A stretch of DNA of 64,000 nucleotides, from positions 1 through 64,000 of the forward strand of contig JBEQUE010000185.1 in NCBI GenBank assembly GCA_040349255.1, read 5' to 3'. Position 1 is the stretch's first letter, and each line of letters starts with the position of its first letter. The DNA comes from DATMER01 sp040349255 (lineage in GTDB: Bacteria > Acidobacteriota > Thermoanaerobaculia > Multivoradales > UBA5704). Under the pieces are notes generated by a model. That model was given only the letters and a program-made list of their open reading frames with translations. It was not told the origin of the DNA and searched no databases. Shown piece after piece: positions 17,260 through 24,672 of the stretch. A program made the translations under genes and the position numbers.

Positions 17260-18807
17260 TTGAGCCTCTTTCACCGGACCAGCCTCTTCATCCTCGCGCT
17301 GCTCGCCGCCGCGTCGCTTTCCGCCGCGGATCGGCCGGAGCCCATCCCCACGCTCCGGATCGTCAACGCCCTGCTGGTCGACGGCACCGGAGCGCCGCCT
17401 CGGTCCGGGAGCCTGCGCATCGTGGGAGACCGCATTTCCGAGGTCACTGCGGTAACCGTCGGCGACCTGGAGCCGCTGCCCGGAGAAACCGTGCTCGACG
17501 CGAAGGGCCTCGTCCTGGCGCCCGGGTTCATCGACACCCACTCCCACGCCGTCAGCGACCTGGCCGAGATTCCGGATGCGGTCGGCGCGGTCAGCCAGGG
17601 CATCACTACCGTGGTCGGCGGACAGGACGGCGAATCTCTCTATCCGTTGAGCGAATCCTTCGCGCGCCTGGAGAGCCATCCCGCGGCGATCAACGTGGCC
17701 TCCTACACGGGGCACGGCACCCTGCGCGAAAAAGTGATGGGCGAGGATTTCAAACGCCCTGCCACCGCGGCCGAGATCGCCGGGATGTCCCGCCTGCTCG
17801 AAAGCGATCTGAAAGCGGGCTCCCTCGGCCTTTCGTCGGGCCTCGAATACGACCCCGGCATCTATTCAGCCCGCGGCGAGTTGATCGATCTGGCCCGGAT
17901 CGCGGCGCGGCATGGCGGCCGATACATCAGCCACATCCGCAGCGAAGACCGGAAGTTCTGGGAAGCGATCGACGAGATCCTCGCCATCGGCCGCGAGGCG
18001 AAGCTGCCCGTCCAGATCTCCCACATCAAGCTCGCGATGAAGACCCTCTGGACCCAGGCGCCCCAATTGCTCGCGAAGCTCAACGAAGCCCGCTCGCAGG
18101 GGATCGACGTCACGGCCGACATCTATCCGTATCTGTACTGGCACTCCTCGCTCACCGTGCTCTTCCCGGAACGCGACTTCGAAAACCTTGCCGAGGCGCG
18201 CAAGATCCTCGCCGAGATCGCGCCTCCCGAGGGCCTGCTCCTCGGCCGGTACCTGCCGAACCCCGCCTACGCGGGGCAAACCGTGGCCGACATCGCGAAG
18301 GAGCGCGGCGAAGCACCCGAAGCGACCCTCGTCACTCTCATCCGCGACGCCCAGGTCCTCCGCCGCCAGGGCAAGGAAGGGGTCGAGAGCGTCATCGCCA
18401 CGAGCATGATCGAAAGCGATCTCGAAGCGCTCCTCGCCTGGCCGCACACCAACCTCTGCACCGACGGCGAGCTCGACGGCCGGCATCCACGAGGCTTCGG
18501 CTCCTACCCGCGCGTTCTCGGTCGCTACGTCCGGGAGAAAAACGCCCTCCGTCTCGAAGAAGCGGTCTACAAAATGACCGGCCTCGCCGCGGATCACATG
18601 GGAATCAAAAACCGGGGCCGCCTCACGCCTGGCGCCTACGCCGACCTCGTGCTCTTCGATCCGGCCAAGGTGATCGATCGAGCCACCACGAGCGATCCGC
18701 ATGCCCTCGCCACGGGTATCGAGCGCGTCTGGGTCAACGGCCATCTCGTTTTCGCCAACGGCGCGGTGACCGGCCAACGCCCCGGGCGCGTGCTGCGCCG
18801 GGAGTGA
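17260..18807 (+). CDS. N-acyl-D-amino-acid deacylase (D-aminoacylase) family amidohydrolase, exported
   Basis: About 515 residues from a TTG at 17260, chosen because it gives a clean signal peptide (SLFHRTSLFILALLAAASLS followed by AADRPEP); the frame is open upstream inside the previous gene. The amidohydrolase metal site begins with GFIDTHSHAV. Other hallmark segments are GITTVVGGQDG, SLGLSSGLEYDPGIYS, HIRSED and QISHIKLAMK, where the later His ligands lie. The C-terminus (GRLTPGAYADLVLFDPAKV) is the usual small beta domain. The family hydrolyses N-acyl-D-amino acids or related dipeptides; the exact substrate is not predictable. No ribosome-binding site is obvious at the TTG. Confidence 0.87.
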   Translation: MSLFHRTSLFILALLAAASLSAADRPEPIPTLRIVNALLVDGTGAPPRSGSLRIVGDRISEVTAVTVGDLEPLPGETVLDAKGLVLAPGFIDTHSHAVSDLAEIPDAVGAVSQGITTVVGGQDGESLYPLSESFARLESHPAAINVASYTGHGTLREKVMGEDFKRPATAAEIAGMSRLLESDLKAGSLGLSSGLEYDPGIYSARGELIDLARIAARHGGRYISHIRSEDRKFWEAIDEILAIGREAKLPVQISHIKLAMKTLWTQAPQLLAKLNEARSQGIDVTADIYPYLYWHSSLTVLFPERDFENLAEARKILAEIAPPEGLLLGRYLPNPAYAGQTVADIAKERGEAPEATLVTLIRDAQVLRRQGKEGVESVIATSMIESDLEALLAWPHTNLCTDGELDGRHPRGFGSYPRVLGRYVREKNALRLEEAVYKMTGLAADHMGIKNRGRLTPGAYADLVLFDPAKVIDRATTSDPHALATGIERVWVNGHLVFANGAVTGQRPGRVLRRE

Positions 18808-18818
18808 TCGCACCGCCT

Positions 18819-19733
18819 TCACGGCGGGTAGTTCCAGAGCGACAGAATGGGGCCGGTCACATGCCATTGGCTCCCGGAGTCGGCATGGTCGTGAAACAGG
18901 TGCGAGACATACCAGAAGACCACATCCGTCTTCTGGATGCTCTCGGAATTGTCGTAGCCGAGGTGATCGAAGACGGGAAACGGCCAGGGCTCGTGCTCCG
19001 AATCGTGGTACAGCCGACCGGCGGCGTCCTTGGTCGAAAACGAGTTGCTGGCTCCGTCGTTCGGCATGCGCGGTGAAATCCAGACCGCGTTGCCGAACGT
19101 CTTGTCGTTGTCCACGACGTACCAGGCACGATTCGTCGCCGTCTCCTTCAGGGCATTGCGCTCGACCGTGTACTCGGTCATCGCCTGGCCGTCGTTGGAT
19201 TCGAAGATCCTGTCCGAAGCAAGGCCATTGAGATCGAAGTCGAAACGCCAGTAGGCATGGTGGATATGGTTGAAATCGTGGTGCAGTCCCTTGCTGAACA
19301 GGAACGGATTGATGACACCGTCCTCGCTTAGGTACCAACCCTGGTACAGGTGATACTTGCCGATCCGGGCGTACACCCCGATCTCGAGCCACTGCTTGCC
19401 GAGAGCAGAGAACTCTCGAGTGCATACCTTGACTCCCCCGCAATTGCTGATCTCTACCAGTTTATCCCAGGTGATCATGTCCCGGTAGGGCCCGCAAGGC
19501 GGCGTGCAGCCGTCGTATTTGACACGGATGACCGGAAGGCTTCCCTCGTGCATCACGAGAATGCCGTTGTAGCGCAGACTGCGTAGCGCGATCCCCGCGC
19601 TATTGGCCACTCTCCAGTCAAACGTCCACTTCTTCCAGGAAACGCTGCCCGAGTGCGCCGCGCACGGGGCGGCGGCGAGAGCCTGGAGCAGCGCCGCGCA
19701 CAGCAGCCAGACCTTCCAGTTGCTGGTTTTCAT
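18819..19733 (-). CDS. Copper amine oxidase-like secreted protein with altered cofactor motif
   Basis: A 304-residue protein with a signal peptide (MKTSNWKVWLLCAALLQALA). It resembles the catalytic C-terminal domain of copper amine oxidases. HIHHAYWRFDFDLNG matches the HxH copper-ligand strand, and DVVFWYVSHLFHDHAD followed by WHVTGP matches the region of the third His. Where the family has Asn-Tyr-Asp/Glu, whose Tyr becomes topaquinone, this protein reads GKYHLYQGWY: the Tyr is kept but both neighbours differ. It may bind copper yet not form the cofactor, or use it differently. It starts 5 bases after the stop of the upstream lipoprotein gene and is probably co-transcribed with it. Confidence 0.68.
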   Translation of the reverse strand: MKTSNWKVWLLCAALLQALAAAPCAAHSGSVSWKKWTFDWRVANSAGIALRSLRYNGILVMHEGSLPVIRVKYDGCTPPCGPYRDMITWDKLVEISNCGGVKVCTREFSALGKQWLEIGVYARIGKYHLYQGWYLSEDGVINPFLFSKGLHHDFNHIHHAYWRFDFDLNGLASDRIFESNDGQAMTEYTVERNALKETATNRAWYVVDNDKTFGNAVWISPRMPNDGASNSFSTKDAAGRLYHDSEHEPWPFPVFDHLGYDNSESIQKTDVVFWYVSHLFHDHADSGSQWHVTGPILSLWNYPP

Positions 19734-19738
19734 CGCCT

Positions 19739-20440
19739 TTACCTCCGCCCGTCCGCCGGGCCGGCAGCCAGGACCTGCTGCGTGGTCAGGTCGACCAGGG
19801 CCGTGTAGGCCGGCCGGTCGTCGTTCTCCTTGGAAAAGCAGACGAACAGGACGCGGTTTCCCGAACCGGGCTGGCCGCGCTCGAGCCAGGTCAGCATCGC
19901 ATCGCCCTGGAGGCCTTCCACCTGGCCCCGCAGCCGTTCATCCCGGCGGGCAAGCGCGATCGCCTCCTCCAGCTCCTCACGCCCCTCGGGCGGCTGGTAG
20001 CCCGCAGCCTGCGCCGCCTCCATCACCTCGGTCCCTCGCATGAGCACCTTCACGGCCACGTTGTTGGCGTGGCTGTAGAACGTGACGCGGGTCACCAGCG
20101 GCTCCCCGGGGCGCCGCGGGCTCTCCTTCGGGCCATCGACCTCGTCCGTCATGATGTAGGCGAAGCGGCTTCCGAGCAGGCTGCGCACGCGCGGGTCGTT
20201 CTGGGAAGCCTGGCGGATCTGGGCCTCAAGCTCATCGGTCAGCGAGCCCGGGATTTCCCGGGAAGGCACGGGCGTGAACCGGGTGACGCCCTTCGGCCTG
20301 GGAGGCCATCCGGCTTCAGGCCCCGCGATTTCAGGAACCGCGATTTCAGGAACCCGGGGCGTCTCCGGCGGTCCGCCACCCCTGCAGCCGCCGGGCAACA
20401 GACAGAGCACGACGATCCATGCGGTGAGGCTCGTTTTCAT
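19739..20440 (-). CDS. Lipoprotein of unknown function
   Basis: A 233-residue protein starting at ATG 20440 (MKTSLTAWIVVLCLLPGGC), with a lipobox ending in Cys at residue 19. A Pro/Glu-rich linker with a repeated PEIA motif follows, and then a soluble domain with one helical, charged section (EGREELEEAIALARRDERL). I recognise no family. It is immediately upstream of the copper-amine-oxidase-like gene and probably forms a two-gene unit with it. Confidence 0.72.
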   Translation of the reverse strand: MKTSLTAWIVVLCLLPGGCRGGGPPETPRVPEIAVPEIAGPEAGWPPRPKGVTRFTPVPSREIPGSLTDELEAQIRQASQNDPRVRSLLGSRFAYIMTDEVDGPKESPRRPGEPLVTRVTFYSHANNVAVKVLMRGTEVMEAAQAAGYQPPEGREELEEAIALARRDERLRGQVEGLQGDAMLTWLERGQPGSGNRVLFVCFSKENDDRPAYTALVDLTTQQVLAAGPADGRR

Positions 20441-20617
20441 GGCGCGTTCCCCCACTTCGTGACTGCTTCTGAAGGAGGAAACGGACGTCCTGGGGAAAGT
20501 CCCTCACCGGCTCCCACAGGCCAGTACCGCCGAGGCCCACGAAGGGAGAAGGGACCTTGGAGCGATCGCCGAAGAGTCTTAGACTAGGTGACCAATCCTA
20601 GAGGGGCCCGTCGACCA

Positions 20618-21076
20618 ATGAAAGCAAAGGACATTCTCATCATCGCCGGCTGCCTCAGCGCCACGATTGCGATCCTCCACGTCATCGTCATCTTTGTTGG
20701 CGCACCGGCCTATCGCTACTTCGGCGCCGGAGAAGACATGGCACGGCAGGCCGAAGCCGGCTCAATCCTTCCCGCGGCAATCACCACCGTCATCACAGCA
20801 GTCTTCGTCATCTTCGCTCTGTACGCGTTCGGCGCTGCCCGGCTTATCGCGACGCCACCCTTGCTGCGAACCGGGTTGGTTACGATCGGCGTCATCTACA
20901 CATTGCGTGGCCTTGTTCTGGCGCACCAACTGCCAGCCCTGCTCTCGAATGCTCCGGGCGTGGCGCCTAAAGACCTCGTGTTCTCAGCCGTTTCTCTTGC
21001 CACGGGCATTGCCTACCTTCTGGGCACGTGGTTGAGTTGGCGCGATCTCCCGCACCGGCGTTGGCGCGTCGCCTGA
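20618..21076 (+). CDS. Small four-helix membrane protein
   Basis: A 152-residue protein starting at ATG 20618 (MKAKDILIIAGCLSATIAIL) with four membrane segments and a short Arg-rich C-terminus. It has no recognised motif; the organisation resembles small DoxX/DUF-type membrane proteins, but this is not secure. A short inverted repeat, CTAGG/CCTAG with an 8-base spacer, lies about 20 bases upstream of the start and could be an operator. Confidence 0.7.
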   Translation: MKAKDILIIAGCLSATIAILHVIVIFVGAPAYRYFGAGEDMARQAEAGSILPAAITTVITAVFVIFALYAFGAARLIATPPLLRTGLVTIGVIYTLRGLVLAHQLPALLSNAPGVAPKDLVFSAVSLATGIAYLLGTWLSWRDLPHRRWRVA

Positions 21077-21136
21077 CCTCGCCGCATAGCCGAGCTTCGA
21101 GTCTATGGGAGGCGGCGCAAACAGAATGCCCGGATC

Positions 21137-21166
21137 GGAGGTGTGCGGAACGCTCCGCACACCTCC
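21137..21166 (+). terminator. Strong 13-bp hairpin downstream of the small membrane protein gene
   Basis: Perfect 13-base inverted repeat (21137-21149 with 21154-21166) closed by the four-base loop ACGC, 60 bases after the stop at 21076. It lacks a following T run, so it could be a weak terminator, an RNA-stability element or a protein site. Confidence 0.5.
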
Positions 21167-21316
21167 CGACCAGGGCAACGGGACGGCGGAGGCCTTGGAC
21201 ACGGCGGCCGCCACCCCTCCGAATTGTCAATGAACACTTTCTGCTACCAACTCTTCTACGGACCTGCCTGCGACTCCCTCGCCTTCTCCGAGACGCCACA
21301 AGGCTGCGGCGGCGCG

Positions 21317-21637
21317 GATAACGTTGATTTTTCGCAGAGAACCTTATTTCGCGGCAAACAAGCTCGATTCGGCGCAGATAAGCTTGTGTCGGCCTGGATA
21401 ACCTTGTCTTGCCGCGGATAAGCCTCGTTTCCCCGAAGACAGGCCGAAGTTGGCCTGGATAAGGCTGAATCGGCGTGGATAAGCCTGTCTCGACCCGGAT
21501 AACGTTGTCTCGGCGTGGATAAGCTTGTCTTGCGGCGGATAAGCCTGAATCGCGGCAGATAAGGTTGTCTTGCCTCCGATAAGCTTACGCCGCCTCCAAC
21601 AAGTCGACATCGTCTCCGAAACGCCCATCCCGCCTCC
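21317..21637 (+). repeat. Degenerate 20-bp tandem repeat array (16 units)
   Basis: Units begin at 21317 and recur every 20 bases (one step of 21 at 21417-21438) to 21637. The approximate consensus is GATAAGCTTGTCTCGGCGCG; GATA at the unit start is the most constant part and is degraded in some units, especially at both ends. The unit length is not a multiple of three, so the array is not a coding repeat. There are no spacers, so it is not CRISPR. The two flanking parts of this 1.65-kb gene-poor stretch hold hairpins and gene remnants. Confidence 0.85.
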
Positions 21638-21879
21638 TTGCCCGGTCGGAAGGCCGGCCATTCCAACCTTCCTCTATATATAGTTGCCGCACGGGCAATT
21701 TTCGTGACAGGCTGTTTTGGTCGAAAAAGTGCCGATTTCAGAGGGAGGGCTCGGATCGGCCGAAACTCGTGTATCCTCGGCGGCCTCGATCAAACGGATG
21801 GCTGGCGTGGTCCGTAGACGAGAAGCCCGGCCGCTCGCGGCCGGCCAGGGTTCCTTGACAATCGATGTACCGCAGGAAG

Positions 21880-21907
21880 CCTGAGAGCTGTGCCGCCAGC
21901 TCTCAGG
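21880..21907 (+). other. Hairpin in gene-poor region
   Basis: A perfect 10-bp stem (CCTGAGAGCT with AGCTCTCAGG) encloses an 8-base loop. A TTGACA lies at 21854-21859 but no matching -10 box is seen. No gene follows closely, so its role is unclear; a second short palindrome of GGCCGC type lies just upstream near 21830-21845. Confidence 0.45.
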
Positions 21908-22020
21908 CCGGCCTACGGCCCGGGATGAGGAAGCGGGTCCGCGTTGACTTCTTCATCCACGGGCGTTAATCTGCTTAACTGAACCAGGAAAGGATTTGGT
22001 CGGCTGCGTCAAGCTCGCTG

Positions 22021-22383
22021 ATGCCTGAATCTCGCACCTCACCCGGACGCGTGGACCGCTGGCTGTCAATGGCGGCCGGAGTCGGCGCGCTCTGCGCCGT
22101 GGCGATCTCGCTATAACAGGTTGCCCTCGCACGGGAGCAGCAGCGGGCGTCGGCCTGGCCGTACCTGAACCAATCGAACAGTTATGTAACGGGGCAGCCC
22201 TATACGCGTCAGGTCGAGAACCAGGGCGTGGGACCCGCGCGGATACGAAGCTTCGAGGTGCTCGTCGACGGCCAGCCGGCGCGCTCGATCTACGATGAAT
22301 GCTGGCAGGCGACTGAGCCAGCCGAGGAACCCGTGGCAGTGCGGGAATGCCGTTATGACTCCGAAACGGCCTTCTCTCAGTAG
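22021..22383 (+). pseudogene. Decayed membrane-anchored protein gene (nonsense codon and probable internal deletion)
   Basis: The frame from ATG 22021 encodes a short N-terminus and a membrane segment (WLSMAAGVGALCAVAISL), meets TAA at 22114-22116, then continues in the same frame as QVALAREQQRASAWPYLNQS, then NQGVGPARIRSFEVLVDGQP, then YDECWQATEPAEEPVAV to TAG 22381. This reads as one protein with an anchor and a periplasmic domain in which a Tyr codon became TAA. From memory, intact relatives have an extra stretch between the VLVDGQP and YDECW parts, suggesting an internal deletion too. Confidence 0.6.
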
Positions 22384-22730
22384 AGCTCTCACAAAGAGGC
22401 GGGAGGGGAAATGATCACCAACGAGCCGATTTTTGAAAGCAGGGACGCTGCCGATGGCTTCTATGGGGAGGTCAAGCAAAGCGCGAACCTGGCTGTACGG
22501 CGTACTCCAAGTGGAGAAGTGGTAAGGCGATGATGAGTGCCGCGACGGTCGGCGTCGTGGAGAATGGCAACTCAGCGGTTACCTGAACACCCCGGGCGCG
22601 CGGGCGATTTCACTCGAGGAGGCAGTGGCGCTCGTCGAGCGCGTGCGAGCGTGCGCCGCGCGCGGTGCGCGAGAAGGCCTCGAGGCGCTGGCGGCATCGC
22701 TCTCGCTATCGAGCTCCCGAAGCCAAGAGA
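22384..22730 (+). other. Gene-poor stretch with coding-like fragments
   Basis: Fragments that read like protein but have no intact frame: an ATG at 22410 giving a 39-codon frame; an overlapping frame containing KARTWLYGVLQVEKW then stop; and a frame from about 22559 reading WQLSGYLNTPGARAISLEEA and onward to a stop at 22750. I could not identify them. They are probably gene debris next to the pseudogene. Confidence 0.3.
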
Positions 22731-23348
22731 TCATGCGACGGCCTCCGTGATGGCATCGCGAAATACTGCAAAGCTCCGCGAGCGGCTCCTCTCAGGGTCG
22801 AGCAGGCGTCCGAGGGTCCGGGCCACCTCCATCTTGGCCAGGCCCGCCTTGAAGTAGCCATGACGCCGAAGGACACGTTCGAAGGCCTCCCAGGTGCCGC
22901 CACGGATGGCATCGGAATCACGATAGCCCGCCTGGTTTGAGATGCCCGGAGACACCCTCGGGTACGCGCGGCACACAGCCGGCCAGTCGCCGAAGTACCA
23001 GGCTTCCAGCTCTTCGATTGCGATGCGGTTGACCAACTGCCACTCGCGATTGCCGGTTCGCGACCGTGTGACCAGTCCCGCGTTCGCGGCCATGTCTTCG
23101 AGGCGTTCCTTCAGGCTCTCGCAGTCGTCATCGTCCCGATCGACCACCACGACGATCCGCCAATCCTCGGGCAGCCACTGCGCATATCCTCGGAGGCGAG
23201 CCTGCAGTTTCCCAAGGAGGTCGGTCTTGCCCTGGAACGGATGCACACCGAAGGTACGCTCCTGAGGCAGCAGGCCCGGCAGAAATTCGCGCAGGAAGGC
23301 CTCCATGGACGGCTCCTCCACGAGCAGTTCCAGGTGTGTCGCCGTCAT
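22731..23348 (-). CDS. DUF4276 family protein (Toprim-like partner of an AAA ATPase)
   Basis: A 205-residue protein starting with MTATHLELLVEEPSMEAFL, in which an early Glu in a strand-turn context (LLVEEPS) and WRIVVVVDRDDDDCE resemble the acidic motifs of Toprim-fold nucleases. LVNRIAIEELEAWYFGDWPA is typical of DUF4276. Its ATG overlaps the stop of the upstream ATPase gene by 4 bases (ATGA), indicating translational coupling. The pair is organised like ATPase-Toprim defence modules such as OLD/Gabija and PARIS, where the ATPase senses and the second protein acts. The assignment to DUF4276 is from memory of the family. Confidence 0.78.
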   Translation of the reverse strand: MTATHLELLVEEPSMEAFLREFLPGLLPQERTFGVHPFQGKTDLLGKLQARLRGYAQWLPEDWRIVVVVDRDDDDCESLKERLEDMAANAGLVTRSRTGNREWQLVNRIAIEELEAWYFGDWPAVCRAYPRVSPGISNQAGYRDSDAIRGGTWEAFERVLRRHGYFKAGLAKMEVARTLGRLLDPERSRSRSFAVFRDAITEAVA

Positions 23349-24610
23349 GATCGGCGCTCCCCGAGAGGGCGGGTCGGGGAGCCTTGATTGACCAGAGGAT
23401 CTCCGACGCCGAGCTGCCCCTCCATCCAGAGGTGGCCCAACAACGCGCCGTGCTCGACGAACTCAGGAACTCCACGCAGGTCTGAGGCGCGCTGGGCCTG
23501 CGTATAGCCGTGCTCATCGCGCCAGAGCACCCGTACCTCTGCCGACCGGAGTGCATTGAGAAAGAACGGCGAGTGCGTGGTGACGAGCAGTTGCGTCCGC
23601 GCGGTGGCAACCCGGCATTCCTCGGCAAGCTCCGGAAGCAGGCGGGGATGCAGAAAGTTCTCTGGTTCCTCGATGCCGATGAAGGGCGGCGGCTCCGGAT
23701 CGTGCAGCAGAACCAGGTAGGCCAGCATCTTCAGCGTGCCATCGGAAGCGAAGCGCGCGAGCACCGGCTGGCTGAAAGGTGCGTCCTTGATCTTTAAGAG
23801 CAACCGTCCATCCTGCATGACCTCGGCCAGGACGCGCTCGATGCGCGGCACACGCCGGCGCAGCACGTCGAAGATGTGTTCCAGCCGATCGCCGTGCTGC
23901 TCGGCGAGATATTGGATGACGTTCGCTACATTGTCGCCGGTCTTGGTGAGCCGTTCCTGAGGCCCCGCCTCGGGCTGGCCTCGTCCGCTGTCGGCCGACA
24001 GATAGGAGACGTACCAGCCGGTGATGAACTCGCGCAAGGCCGCCACACGTGGATGCTCGGCGAACTGCCCAAGGGCGTTGACGGCCAGAAGGTCGGCAGA
24101 TTTGAGAGGGAACTCCACCCGCCGGTCCCGCTCCTCCGGCGCCTCTCCGCTGATCGCGCGGCCATGTCCCTCGCGATAATCGAGGAAGCGGAAGGGTTGT
24201 CCATGACTTCCGCGTTTCCAGCGCAACCACTCCTCGACCACGACGGGCGCGCCGTGCCGCTCGTCGACGGCGAGGTGATAGGTGATCAAGGGGTAGTTGG
24301 GTTCCCGATACTTGATCTCGATGACCACCGGTCCTTCGCTGCCCCGCGTCTTGAGCTCCCTGGCGCGGCCGCGCTTGTCCCAGGCGCGGCGCAGTCCAAG
24401 CTCGAAGCATTCGGACAGGAACGCGAACACGTCGAAGACGGTGGACTTGCCGCTGCCGTTGGGGCCGAGCAGCACCGTAAGGGGCGTCAGGTCCTTGAGC
24501 TCGATCTCGCGCAGTGCGCGGAAGTTCTGAACCTTCAGGTACTCGATACGCGCCGGAGTACTGGATTGTGTTCGGCGTGGTTTCATCCGTCCCTCGATTC
24601 TGGCGGTCAT
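23345..24610 (-). CDS. AAA family ATPase (RecF/OLD-like, AAA_21)
   Basis: About 421 residues from ATG 24610; a second in-frame ATG at 24586 has a better ribosome-binding site (GAGGGA) and may be the true start. YLKVQNFRALREIELKDL and Walker A GPNGSGKST come first. The C-terminal lobe has the ABC-like Walker B PFIGIEEPENFLHPRL, and the D/H-loop TQLLVTTHSPFFLNAL. These are hallmarks of the AAA_15/AAA_21 group used in many abortive-infection systems. The gene is first of a coupled pair with the DUF4276 gene. The frame is open well upstream but that part lacks coding character. Confidence 0.87.
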   Translation of the reverse strand: MTARIEGRMKPRRTQSSTPARIEYLKVQNFRALREIELKDLTPLTVLLGPNGSGKSTVFDVFAFLSECFELGLRRAWDKRGRARELKTRGSEGPVVIEIKYREPNYPLITYHLAVDERHGAPVVVEEWLRWKRGSHGQPFRFLDYREGHGRAISGEAPEERDRRVEFPLKSADLLAVNALGQFAEHPRVAALREFITGWYVSYLSADSGRGQPEAGPQERLTKTGDNVANVIQYLAEQHGDRLEHIFDVLRRRVPRIERVLAEVMQDGRLLLKIKDAPFSQPVLARFASDGTLKMLAYLVLLHDPEPPPFIGIEEPENFLHPRLLPELAEECRVATARTQLLVTTHSPFFLNALRSAEVRVLWRDEHGYTQAQRASDLRGVPEFVEHGALLGHLWMEGQLGVGDPLVNQGSPTRPLGERRS

Positions 24611-24672
24611 CACCCGTAGCCCGCCGGATCTGAGCTTGGGGGTGGAGTGTATCGCGCGGGGGCTCGGCCGGC

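Noticed and set aside
21317..21637. CRISPR array
   Set aside because: Units follow one another with no spacer sequences, and the repeat is too short and degenerate.
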